Positions 45,996-53,468 of a stretch of 64,000 bases of DNA are shown here, piece after piece. Location of the stretch: positions 496,001-560,000 of the forward strand of contig NZ_QGLE01000001.1 in assembly GCF_003173035.1 (NCBI RefSeq), given 5' to 3'. The notes under the pieces were generated by a model. The model made no database searches. It saw only the letters and a list, made by a program, of their open reading frames with translations, and was not told the DNA's origin. The stretch's first letter is position 1. Every line of letters begins with the position of its first letter. A program made the translations under genes and the position numbers. This DNA comes from Zavarzinia aquatilis (GTDB taxonomy: Bacteria; Pseudomonadota; Alphaproteobacteria; Zavarziniales; Zavarziniaceae).

Positions 45996-47084
45996 ATGGC
46001 CACATCGGCTCTTTCGCCGGCCTCTGTCCCCTTCGGTCGCGTCGCCGTCGTCGGGGCCGGGGCCTGGGGTACGGCGCTGGCGCTGACCGCCCTGCGGGCC
46101 GGGCGCGCCGCGTCGCTCTGGGCGCGTGAAGACCATGTGGTCGCGGCCGTGGCGGCGAGCCGGCGCAATCCCTTCCTGACCGTGCCGGTCGACCTGCCGG
46201 CGGCGCTGACCGTCAGCGGCGATCTCGGCGCCGTCGTCGGGGGCGCCGATCTCGTGCTGCTGGTCACGCCGTCGCAGCATCTGCGGGCCATGGCCCGGCG
46301 CTGCGCGCCCCTCCTGGGGTCGGGTGTTCCCGTCGTCGTCTGCGCCAAGGGTGTGGAAGGCGACAGCGGCGCCCTGATGAGCGATGTGGTCGCGGCGGAA
46401 TTGCCCGGCCATCCGCTCGCCGTGCTCTCGGGCCCCACCTTCGCGGCCGAGGTCGCCCTCGACCTGCCGACGGCGGTCACCGTGGCGACGGCAGGCGGCG
46501 GCGCCTTCGGACCTGAACATCTGGCGGCCCGCATCGCCGTCACCTTCGCCTCGAGCACGTTCCGGCCCTATCTCTCGGACGATGTCGTCGGTGTCGAGAT
46601 CGGCGGCGCGGTGAAGAATGTCATCGCCATCGCCTGCGGCATCGCCGCCGGCCGCGGCCTCGGCAGTAATGCCCGGGCGGCCCTGATCACCCGGGGCCTC
46701 GCCGAACTGACCCGGCTCGGCGTCGCCCTCGGTGCCCGCCCCGAGACTCTGGGCGGTCTGGCCGGGGTCGGCGACCTGGTGCTGACCTGTTCCAGCGAAC
46801 AGTCGCGCAATTTCTCCTTCGGCAAGGCTCTGGGCGAGGGCAGGGCGCCCCAACGCTCCGACGATGGCCCGGTGGTCGAGGGCGCGGTCAACGCCGCCTC
46901 GGTCGGCGCCCTGTCGCGCCGCCTCGGCATTCCGATGCCGATCTGTGCCGGGGTGGAAGCCATCCTCGGCGGCGCCGCCATCGACGAGATCATGGCCGGC
47001 CTGATGGTCGGTGACCTGAGGCCCGAAGCCCTGACCGCCGAAAACGCCGTCCGCATCGCCAATCCGGCCTCCACAGACCGCTGA
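45996..47084 (+). CDS. gpsA: Glycerol-3-phosphate dehydrogenase (NAD(P)+)
   Basis: Makes sn-glycerol 3-phosphate from DHAP for phospholipids, and here possibly for glucosylglycerol. The 362-residue product has the Rossmann motif VAVVGAGAWGTALALTA, SGPTFAAEVALDLPTAVTVA, the catalytic Lys in GGAVKNVIAIACG, and TCSSEQSRNFSFGKALGEG. It is about 30 residues longer than typical, mostly as an N-terminal extension. It lies 24 bases after ssb and 0.5 kb before a three-gene operon whose first ORF copies its N-terminus. Confidence 0.95.
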   Translation: MATSALSPASVPFGRVAVVGAGAWGTALALTALRAGRAASLWAREDHVVAAVAASRRNPFLTVPVDLPAALTVSGDLGAVVGGADLVLLVTPSQHLRAMARRCAPLLGSGVPVVVCAKGVEGDSGALMSDVVAAELPGHPLAVLSGPTFAAEVALDLPTAVTVATAGGGAFGPEHLAARIAVTFASSTFRPYLSDDVVGVEIGGAVKNVIAIACGIAAGRGLGSNARAALITRGLAELTRLGVALGARPETLGGLAGVGDLVLTCSSEQSRNFSFGKALGEGRAPQRSDDGPVVEGAVNAASVGALSRRLGIPMPICAGVEAILGGAAIDEIMAGLMVGDLRPEALTAENAVRIANPASTDR

Positions 47085-47447
47085 CCTTGAGTGCTGCACG
47101 AAAACTGGATTGAAATTCCGGAACTGAGTGCGCGTTTCACGGCCTGCTGAAGGCCCGCTATTCACCTGCGCTACCCGCCGCCCTTCTTGAAGGCGAAGAT
47201 GAAATGCGCGCCGACGACGCTGCATCGCCGCCTTTTTGGCGCGGGCCGACGAAATTGTGCGGCGCGTTATTTTTCAGACCCCCGATAATCTGGCCGCTTT
47301 TGCGTGAATATACAAGATCACTCGATCAGTATTTTCCGATGCAATATTTTTATTCATTGATGCTAAGGGCGATAATGCGTTCATCTGCGTCAGATGGCTA
47401 CCAATATATCATCATCGACAACTCGAAAAATTAGGCTGATTTACTGA
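47085..47447. other. AT-rich intergenic stretch without a supported gene
   Basis: Between gpsA and the glucosylglycerol operon. From about 47260 the composition turns strongly AT-rich compared with the GC-rich surroundings. A 76-codon ORF here (47204-47434) has no domain and no Shine-Dalgarno. The minus strand near 47175-47210 can be read as a basic C-terminal tail (HFIFAFKKGGG), perhaps a relic of a lost gene. AT-richness upstream of the sigma-54-like site would suit DNA bending. Confidence 0.5.
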
Positions 47448-47466
47448 AATATCCGTCGCGGATATT
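47448..47466. promoter_or_regulatory. Inverted repeat upstream of the glucosylglycerol operon
   Basis: AATATCCG-TCG-CGGATATT is a perfect 8-bp inverted repeat. It abuts a TTGACA at 47465-47470 and lies 19 bases upstream of the sigma-54-type promoter, about 50 bases before the expected transcription start. It is a candidate binding site for a dimeric regulator. Confidence 0.5.
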
Positions 47467-47484
47467 GACATTTCTGGAGCTTTT

Positions 47485-47500
47485 TGGCACGGTTCATGCA
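47485..47500 (+). promoter_or_regulatory. Sigma-54 (-24/-12) promoter candidate
   Basis: TGGCACGGTTCATGCA fits the RpoN consensus TGGCACG-N4-TTGCW at all defined positions but one (A for T before TGC). The GG and GC elements are at the exact required spacing. Transcription would start near 47511, about 66 bases before the first ORF of the glucosylglycerol operon. No good -10 element is seen for the nearby TTGACA. Confidence 0.6.
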
Positions 47501-47576
47501 TTGGACATTTGCTCAATTCTGAGCGGATCAAGGGGAAGTTTGGGCGTCAGCGAACGCCCGGGAATGGAGGACATCC

Positions 47577-47807
47577 ATGCAGGAATTCGGCTCCGCCGGA
47601 TCACCGGCCGTAGAACCTGCGGCATTCGACCGGATCGCCTTCATCGGCGCCGGTGCTCGGGGCACCGCCCTGGCTCTTACCGCCCATCGGGCAGGACGGC
47701 ATGTCTCCCTCTCGGCGCGCGATGCGCCACCTCTCCACACTGTGGCCGCGACGCGGCGCACCCCTGTCCTGATCCGTCTCGCCGGCTGCGGTCTCCTGTC
47801 GGCATGA
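47577..47807 (+). CDS. Truncated GpsA-like ORF heading the glucosylglycerol operon
   Basis: A 76-residue ORF whose residues 17-66 match the N-terminal nucleotide-binding part of the adjacent gpsA product (FDRIAFIGAGARGTALALTA against FGRVAVVGAGAWGTALALTA). The whole catalytic domain is missing, and Trp in GAGAWG is Arg. A strong GGAGG lies 6 bases before the ATG. Its stop overlaps the next gene's start (ATGA), and that next gene has no Shine-Dalgarno of its own. It may be a decayed duplicate kept as a translational coupler, or a small regulatory or accessory protein. Not a functional dehydrogenase. Confidence 0.65.
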   Translation: MQEFGSAGSPAVEPAAFDRIAFIGAGARGTALALTAHRAGRHVSLSARDAPPLHTVAATRRTPVLIRLAGCGLLSA

Positions 47808-48541
47808 CCGGCTGGGACTGCGTGCTGGCGACCGATCTCGATGGCACTTTCCTTGGCGGTGACGCGGCCTCCCGGGAAAGCCTCTATCGGTCGCTGTCGG
47901 AGCGCGACGACGTGCTGCTGGTCTTTGTGACCGGTCGCGATATCGCTTTCATCGCCGATCTCGTCAGCCGGCCGCCCATGCCGCGGCCGCGCTATATCGT
48001 CGGCGACGTCGGCACCTCGGTCTATGACGGCATGACTTTAGAGCCGATGGCGGCGCTCGAAGAGGACATTGCCGCGCGCTGGCAGGATGCCGGTCCCCGC
48101 GTGGTCGAGATGCTGAGGGACGAGCCGGGCCTGCGCCTGCAACCGACGCGGTTCCGCCACCGCGTGAGTTACGATTGCGAACCGGCGCTGCTGGCGCCCG
48201 ACCTCGGCGCACGGGTCGAGGCGGCGGGCCTCGACGGCCTGCTGTCGGCCGGCCGTTTCTTCGATGTGCTGCCGCGCGGCATCGCCAAGGGGCCGACGCT
48301 GACCCGGCTGGTCGATCATCTGGGCATCGACCGGAAGCGCGTGCTGGTCGCGGGCGATACGATGAACGACCTGTCCCTGTTCGAGACGGGATTCAAGGGC
48401 GTTGCCGTCGGCAATGCCGAACCGGCGCTGGCCCTTGCCGTCTCCGACATGCCGAACGTTTACCGCAGCAGGGGCGAGGGGGCTGCCGGTATCGCGGAAG
48501 CCCTGAAACATTTCGAGTTCCGGGCAGGAGGGGCGACATGA
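47804..48541 (+). CDS. HAD-family sugar phosphatase, probable glucosylglycerol-3-phosphatase
   Basis: A 245-residue HAD hydrolase of the sucrose-phosphatase-like type, with motif I DLDGTF (Asp11, Asp13), motif II FVTGRD, a cap domain, a Lys in GIAKGPTLTRL, and motif IV GDTMNDLSLFE. The start ATG 47804 overlaps the truncated GpsA-like ORF and the stop overlaps ggpS. Dephosphorylation of glucosylglycerol phosphate is inferred from the coupling to ggpS; the family also includes mannosylfructose- and trehalose-phosphate phosphatases. In pseudomonads the equivalent domain is fused to GgpS. Confidence 0.8.
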   Translation: MTGWDCVLATDLDGTFLGGDAASRESLYRSLSERDDVLLVFVTGRDIAFIADLVSRPPMPRPRYIVGDVGTSVYDGMTLEPMAALEEDIAARWQDAGPRVVEMLRDEPGLRLQPTRFRHRVSYDCEPALLAPDLGARVEAAGLDGLLSAGRFFDVLPRGIAKGPTLTRLVDHLGIDRKRVLVAGDTMNDLSLFETGFKGVAVGNAEPALALAVSDMPNVYRSRGEGAAGIAEALKHFEFRAGGAT

Positions 48542-50025
48542 GTAAATCCGCCATGGCCATCGTCTATCATCGTCAGCCTTTCGAGGAGATCGAGGTCGAC
48601 GGCCGCATCGAGTTCCGTGCCAACAGCAGTCCGAACGGCATCGTGCCGACGCTGAAAAGCCTGTTCCGGCGCATCGACCCGGGGCGGGGCGCCTGGGTCG
48701 CCTGGAAGACCTGCGATCCCGAAGCCGGCGCCGATTTCGAGCGTGTGGTGCATGTCGACGACGACAATGGCGGCTTCACCGTCTCGCGCCTTCCCCTGAC
48801 CGCCGAGCAGGTAGAGAGCTTCTATCACGTCACCTCGAAGGAGGCGCTGTGGCCGATCCTTCATTCGTTTCCGCAGGCGTTCCAATATGACAATGTCGAC
48901 TGGGAGACCTTTCGCGAGGTCAACCGCCTCTTTGCCGAAGCCACGGCAGAGGTGCTGGCGGACGATGGCCTTGCGTGGATTCACGATTACAATCTCTGGC
49001 TCGTGCCGCATTACCTGCGTCAGCTGAAGCCCGATCTGCGCATCGCCTTCTTTCACCACACGCCGTTTCCAGCCGCCGACATCTTCAACATCCTGCCCTG
49101 GCGCGAGGAGATCATGGCAAGCCTGCTCGCCTGCGATCAGGTGGGTTTCCATATTCCGCGCTACACGAAGAATTTCGCCGAGGTCGCGCAGGCCCTGTGC
49201 GGGGCCGGGATTGTCGCGACCGAAGCCGTGTCCGACGGTCTGTCGCCCTGCGGCAAGGCGCTGTCGGAACCCGAAGTGCCCGTTTCGCTGTGCCACCGGG
49301 GGCGTCTCGTCCGCCTCGGCACGACGCCGGTGGGAACCGACCCGAACACCATCCAGCGCCTGCTGGAGACGCCGGAGAGCGAAGCCCTGCAAAGCCGCCT
49401 GATCCGCGAGATGGGGGGGCGGCGGTTGCTGGTCGCCGTCGGGCGCACCGATTACACCAAGGGCATGGCCGAAAGCCTGCTGGCCTTCGAGCGCCTGCTC
49501 GAGCGGCGGCCCGAGCTGATCGGCGAGGTAAAGCTGCTGCTGACCTCGGTCCGGGCGGCCTCGACCATGACGGTCTACGAGAAGACCCAGCGCGAGATCG
49601 AGGGCCTGGTCGGGCGCATCAACGGCCGCTTCTCCCGCCTGGAATGGACGCCCGTGGTGCTCTATTCCCAGGCCATTCCCTTCGATCAGCTGATGGCGCA
49701 TTACCGGATCGCCGATGTCTGCCTGACGACGCCGCTGCGCGATGGCCTGAACCTGGTCGCCAAGGAATATGTCGCCGCCAATTTCGGCCGTACCGGCGTC
49801 CTTGTCCTGTCGGAATTCGCCGGCTGCGCGGTCGAACTGGACGATGCCTTGCTGATCAATCCCAATTCCCACCGCTCGATGGATCGCGCCCTCGACCGCG
49901 CCCTCGACATGTCGGTGGACGAGGCGCGGCGGCGCATGAATGGGATGAACAGGGTGGTGCGCGAGAACGACGTCGCCCGGTGGAGCGACCGGATCATCCA
50001 GGAGTTGAGCCTGATCGGCGCCTGA
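48538..50025 (+). CDS. ggpS: Glucosylglycerol-phosphate synthase
   Basis: GT20-family enzyme that joins ADP-glucose and glycerol 3-phosphate to make the osmoprotectant precursor. The 495-residue product follows cyanobacterial GgpS closely rather than OtsA: IVYHRQPFEE at the start, SPNGIVPTLKSLFRRI, FYHVTSKEALWPILHSFPQ, IHDYNLWLVPHYLRQLKP, FFHHTPFPAADIFNILPWRE, and PLRDGLNLVAKEYVA with SEFAGCAVEL in the donor site. ATG 48538 overlaps the phosphatase stop and has its own GGAGG. Trehalose-6-phosphate synthase is the alternative but fits less well. Confidence 0.85.
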   Translation: MSKSAMAIVYHRQPFEEIEVDGRIEFRANSSPNGIVPTLKSLFRRIDPGRGAWVAWKTCDPEAGADFERVVHVDDDNGGFTVSRLPLTAEQVESFYHVTSKEALWPILHSFPQAFQYDNVDWETFREVNRLFAEATAEVLADDGLAWIHDYNLWLVPHYLRQLKPDLRIAFFHHTPFPAADIFNILPWREEIMASLLACDQVGFHIPRYTKNFAEVAQALCGAGIVATEAVSDGLSPCGKALSEPEVPVSLCHRGRLVRLGTTPVGTDPNTIQRLLETPESEALQSRLIREMGGRRLLVAVGRTDYTKGMAESLLAFERLLERRPELIGEVKLLLTSVRAASTMTVYEKTQREIEGLVGRINGRFSRLEWTPVVLYSQAIPFDQLMAHYRIADVCLTTPLRDGLNLVAKEYVAANFGRTGVLVLSEFAGCAVELDDALLINPNSHRSMDRALDRALDMSVDEARRRMNGMNRVVRENDVARWSDRIIQELSLIGA

Positions 50026-50035
50026 GGCGCCGGGA

Positions 50036-50665
50036 TCAGCCGAACAGCCCGCTGCCCTTCAGGCCGTCGAAGACGAATTGCACGGCGAGGGCGGCGAGCA
50101 GCACGCCGAAGATGCGGCTGATGACATGGACGCCGGTGACGCCCAGCGCCCGCTGCACGCCGGTCGCCGCCAGCATCATGAGATAGCCGAGCAGCAGCAC
50201 GGCGAAGAGGCCGGCGAAGACCATGAACTCGCGGCCGACATCATGGCTGTTGGACGAGACGAGCAGGATGGCCGAGCCGATGGCGCCAGGGCCGGCGAGC
50301 AGCGGCGTCGCCAGTGGCACGACAGAAATGTCGGGCCGGGTCATCGCCTCGTCCTTTTCCTCGTCGGTCGCGGTGCTGCCGCCGGATTCCCGCACGAACA
50401 CCATGTCGAGCGAAATGAGCAGGAGGAGAATGCCGCCCGCGACGCGCAGCGCCGGCAGCGAAATCCCGAACATGCGGAGCAAGGGCTCCCCCGCGAGGCC
50501 GAAGACGAGCAGGATCGCCCCGGCGAACACGCTGCCCTTCAGTGCCATGCGCCGCCGCTCGACGGGCGTGTGCCGTGCCGTCAGGGCAGCGAAGAGCACC
50601 ACCACGTCGGCGGGGCCGATGGTGGCGAAGAAGGTGGTGAAGGCGGTCAGGAAGGTCTCGAACAT
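50036..50665 (-). CDS. MarC-family integral membrane protein
   Basis: A 209-residue protein with about six membrane spans. MarC/NAAT family features are GPADVVVLFAALTA near the N-terminus, GGILLLLISLDMVF, and PLATPLLAGPGAIGSAILL, followed by HVISRIFGVLLAALAVQFVFDGL at the end. The family's transport function is unproven. It converges on ggpS, with only 10 bases between the stops. Confidence 0.9.
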   Translation of the reverse strand: MFETFLTAFTTFFATIGPADVVVLFAALTARHTPVERRRMALKGSVFAGAILLVFGLAGEPLLRMFGISLPALRVAGGILLLLISLDMVFVRESGGSTATDEEKDEAMTRPDISVVPLATPLLAGPGAIGSAILLVSSNSHDVGREFMVFAGLFAVLLLGYLMMLAATGVQRALGVTGVHVISRIFGVLLAALAVQFVFDGLKGSGLFG

Positions 50666-50780
50666 GCGGCGACCAGTGTAACGCCTTTCGCCGGCCTGAC
50701 CAGCCCCGCGGCTCTGGACGATGGCGCCCCGAACGGGTCATCATCGCCGTCTCGAATGGCCAATGTAAGGAGTAACGGGC

Positions 50781-51548
50781 ATGGCGGGACGTCTGGCGGG
50801 CAAGGTCGCGATCATTTCGGGGGGTGCCACCGGCATGGGGGGCGCGGCCTCCGAGCTCTTCGCGGCGGAAGGGGCGAAAGTCGCCATCATCGACCGCAAC
50901 GAAGAAGCCTCGCAGGAAACCGCCGCGCGCATCCGCGCCGCCGGGGGCGAAGCGGCGGTCTTCGCCGCCGACGTCTCGGACGAGGCTCAGGTGAATGCCG
51001 CCGTCGCGGCGGCGACGGCGCATTTCGGCCCGGTGACGGTGCTGTTCAACCACGCCGGCTCCATCGTCATCAAACCCTTCCTCGAGACGACGCTGGCCGA
51101 TTGGGAATGGCTGCACGCGGTCAATGTCCGCTCGATGTTCCTGATGACGAAAGCGGTCCTGCCCGGGATGATCGCGGCGGGCGGCGGCGCCATCGTCTGC
51201 ACCTCGTCGATTTCGGCCATTCTCGGCACGCCGATGGAAGTGCTCTACGACACGACGAAGGGCGCCTGCCACATGTTCGCCCGGGCGATCGCAGTCGAAT
51301 TCCGCGACAGGAACATCCGCTGCAACGCGGTCTGCCCCGGCTTCGTCCGCACGCCCCACGGGCTGCGCGAGGTCGCGGCATTGCAGGCCCTCGGCGTCGA
51401 CGTCTCGGAAGCGGCCATCGCCGCCCAGCAGGGCCGCATCGCCGAGCCCGAGGAAGTGGCCCGGGCGGCCCTGTTCCTCGCCTGCGACGACTCGAGCTTC
51501 GTCAACGGCACCCACATCTATGTCGACAACGGCTTCAGCGCCATCTGA
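50781..51548 (+). CDS. Short-chain dehydrogenase/reductase
   Basis: A 255-residue classical SDR: the nucleotide-binding SGGATGMGGAASELFA, IDRNE after strand 2 (suggesting NAD preference), FNHAGS in place of NNAG, the Ser in VCTSSIS, and YDTTK as the YxxxK active site. It has a typical C-terminal SFVNGTHIYVDNGFSAI. TAAGGAG precedes the ATG at 8-base spacing. The substrate is unknown and the neighbours do not indicate one. Confidence 0.9.
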   Translation: MAGRLAGKVAIISGGATGMGGAASELFAAEGAKVAIIDRNEEASQETAARIRAAGGEAAVFAADVSDEAQVNAAVAAATAHFGPVTVLFNHAGSIVIKPFLETTLADWEWLHAVNVRSMFLMTKAVLPGMIAAGGGAIVCTSSISAILGTPMEVLYDTTKGACHMFARAIAVEFRDRNIRCNAVCPGFVRTPHGLREVAALQALGVDVSEAAIAAQQGRIAEPEEVARAALFLACDDSSFVNGTHIYVDNGFSAI

Positions 51549-51551
51549 ACG

Positions 51552-51592
51552 GCTTCGTCGCCCCGGCGTAAGGATTTCCGGGGCGACGAAGC
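51552..51592. terminator. Strong hairpin between convergent SDR and coaA
   Basis: GCTTCGTCGCCCCGG at 51552-51566 is exactly complementary to 51578-51592 (15-bp stem, 11-base loop). It sits between the SDR stop (51548) and the coaA stop (51597). No T-run follows on either strand, so it may block both transcripts by structure or protect the 3' ends rather than act as a classical intrinsic terminator. Confidence 0.6.
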
Positions 51593-51596
51593 GGCG

Positions 51597-52553
51597 TTAC
51601 AGTTTGCGCAGGGCGACGGATTCGACCTTGTGGTCCTGGCCCTTGGTCAGGATCAGGTCGGCGCGGAAACGGGCCGGGCGGACATTCTCGACGAGATTGC
51701 GCTCGTTGATCCGGGTCCAGATCGACAGGGCGGTCGCCCGGGCTTCCTCGTCCGACAGGTCGGCATAGCGCGAAAAATAGGAGTCCGGATTGCGGAAGGC
51801 GGTCTGGCGGAAATTGAGGAAGCGGGCGATGTACCAGTCGCGGATCATCTCGGTCTCGGCATCGACATAGATCGAATAATCGAAGAAGTCGGAGGCGAAG
51901 ATCACGTCCTCGAGGCCCGGCGTCGTGTTGACCTGAAGCACGTTCAGCCCTTCGACGATCAGGATGTCGGGCTGGTCGATGTTCTGGAACTCGCCGGGCA
52001 CGATGTCGTAGACGATATGGCTGTAGACCGGCGCCTTCACGTTGCGCTTGCCGGCTTTGACGTCGGCGAGGAAGTTCAGCAGGGTGCGGACGTCATAGCT
52101 TTCGGGAAAGCCCTTGCGTTCCATCAACCCGCGCGACTGCAGGACCGCATTGGGGTGCAGGAAACCGTCGGTCGAGATCAGCGCGACATTGGGGTGCGAC
52201 GGCCAGCGCGCGAGCAGGGAACGCAGGATGCGCGCCGACGTGCTCTTGCCGACCGAAACCGACCCGGCGAGGCCGATGATATAGGGCACCTTGCTGAGCG
52301 AGGCGCCGAGGAAGCGGAAGGTGGAGCGGTACAGCTCCATCCGGTGGGAGACATGGAGATTGAGCAGCCGCGACAGGGGCAGATAGATATCCGCCACCTC
52401 GTCGAGCGAGATCATCTCGTCCGCGCCGCGCAATTGCAGGAGATCATCGTGGGACAGGGTCATCGGCGTATCGGCACGATGTGCCCGCCATTCCTCCCGG
52501 TCGAACAGGTTGAAGCGCTGTTCGATCGAGGGTTTCAACTTCGGCTCGGGCAT
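51597..52553 (-). CDS. coaA: Pantothenate kinase, type I
   Basis: Phosphorylates pantothenate, the first step of coenzyme A synthesis. The 318-residue product has the P-loop [56 protein letters not shown] and [12 protein letters not shown] 52553 gives the conserved beginning; an in-frame ATG at 52607 would add 18 residues. It is divergent from recO, with a palindrome in the shared region. Confidence 0.95.
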   Translation of the reverse strand: MPEPKLKPSIEQRFNLFDREEWRAHRADTPMTLSHDDLLQLRGADEMISLDEVADIYLPLSRLLNLHVSHRMELYRSTFRFLGASLSKVPYIIGLAGSVSVGKSTSARILRSLLARWPSHPNVALISTDGFLHPNAVLQSRGLMERKGFPESYDVRTLLNFLADVKAGKRNVKAPVYSHIVYDIVPGEFQNIDQPDILIVEGLNVLQVNTTPGLEDVIFASDFFDYSIYVDAETEMIRDWYIARFLNFRQTAFRNPDSYFSRYADLSDEEARATALSIWTRINERNLVENVRPARFRADLILTKGQDHKVESVALRKL

Positions 52554-52642
52554 GATGTGCCAACCTTCGCGACCCAGGGCACGTTCCTCGTCGGGGATGG
52601 CGGGCATCTCGCGGCCCGGCGTTTCCCCAAATTTCCGATGGT

Positions 52643-52659
52643 GATACCACGGTGGTATC
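52643..52659. promoter_or_regulatory. Palindrome between coaA and recO
   Basis: GATACCAC-G-GTGGTATC is a perfect 8-bp inverted repeat around one base, 62 bases before recO and 90 bases before coaA. An AT-rich ATATATTTG follows at about 52681. It could be an operator for either divergent gene; no cognate regulator is identifiable here. Confidence 0.45.
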
Positions 52660-52721
52660 GGGGGCAAAAGCCCGGTTGCAATATATTTGTCGTGCCTTTC
52701 GTAGGGGGTGGGGAGCGGTGA

Positions 52722-53456
52722 ATGGACTGGCGTGACCGGGGTTTCGTGCTCTCCATGCGCCCGCTGGGCGAGCGGGACGCCGTCGTTTCGCTCCTGACCC
52801 GGGACCACGGCCGCCATCCCGGCCTCGTCCGGGGCGGGGCGGGGCGGCGCCTGGCCCCCATGCTGCAGCCGGGCAACGAGGTGCAGGCGGTCTGGCGCGC
52901 CCGGCTGGCCGACCATCTTGGCGCCTATGCGCTCGAGCCCGGCGCGGCCCATGCGGGCGCCGTGCTCGATTCGCCCCGGCGGCTGGCCGGGCTGGCGGCG
53001 ATCTGCGCCCTGACCGACCTCTGCCTGCCGGAGCGCGAGCCTCATGCCGCCCTGTTCGAGGGTTTCGCCGTCCTGATGGCGGTGCTGGCGGCGGACGGTC
53101 CATGGGCCGCGCTGATGGTCCGGCTGGAGCTGGAAATCCTGAAGGACCTCGGTTTCGGGCTGGATCTGTCGGCCTGCGCCGTCACCGGGGTGACGGAAAG
53201 CCTCGCTTTCGTCTCGCCGCGCAGCGGGCGGGCGGTCACCGCCGGAGCGGCCGCGCCCTATGAGGACCGGCTGCTGCGTCTGCCGGCCTTCCTGACCCCG
53301 GCGGGCGGCCCGGCGGAGGCGAGGGATCTCGCCGATGGTTTCGCCCTGACCGGCCATTTCATCGAGCGCCACATCCTCGCGCCTCAAGGTCGAAGCCTGC
53401 CCTCGGCGCGACAGCGGCTGCTCTCCCTCTTGGGATCGGGGGCGGCGATCTGCTAG
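52722..53456 (+). CDS. recO: DNA repair protein RecO
   Basis: Recombination mediator that loads RecA on SSB-coated DNA. The 244-residue product has the N-terminal OB-fold ([36 protein letters not shown]) and a helical C-terminal domain ([17 protein letters not shown]-like segment, GHFIERHIL). No four-Cys zinc site is seen, as in many proteobacterial RecO. parC follows 12 bases later, a common alphaproteobacterial pairing. Confidence 0.92.
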   Translation: MDWRDRGFVLSMRPLGERDAVVSLLTRDHGRHPGLVRGGAGRRLAPMLQPGNEVQAVWRARLADHLGAYALEPGAAHAGAVLDSPRRLAGLAAICALTDLCLPEREPHAALFEGFAVLMAVLAADGPWAALMVRLELEILKDLGFGLDLSACAVTGVTESLAFVSPRSGRAVTAGAAAPYEDRLLRLPAFLTPAGGPAEARDLADGFALTGHFIERHILAPQGRSLPSARQRLLSLLGSGAAIC

Positions 53457-53468
53457 GGTCCGGCCATC

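Noticed and set aside
47204-47434. A 76-codon ORF in the AT-rich gap after gpsA
   Set aside because: No Shine-Dalgarno, no domain and mixed composition; unlike the next ORF it shows no similarity to anything in the window.
47465-47510. A sigma-70 promoter built on TTGACA at 47465
   Set aside because: No acceptable -10 hexamer occurs at 16-18 bases; the overlapping -24/-12 element is a much better match.
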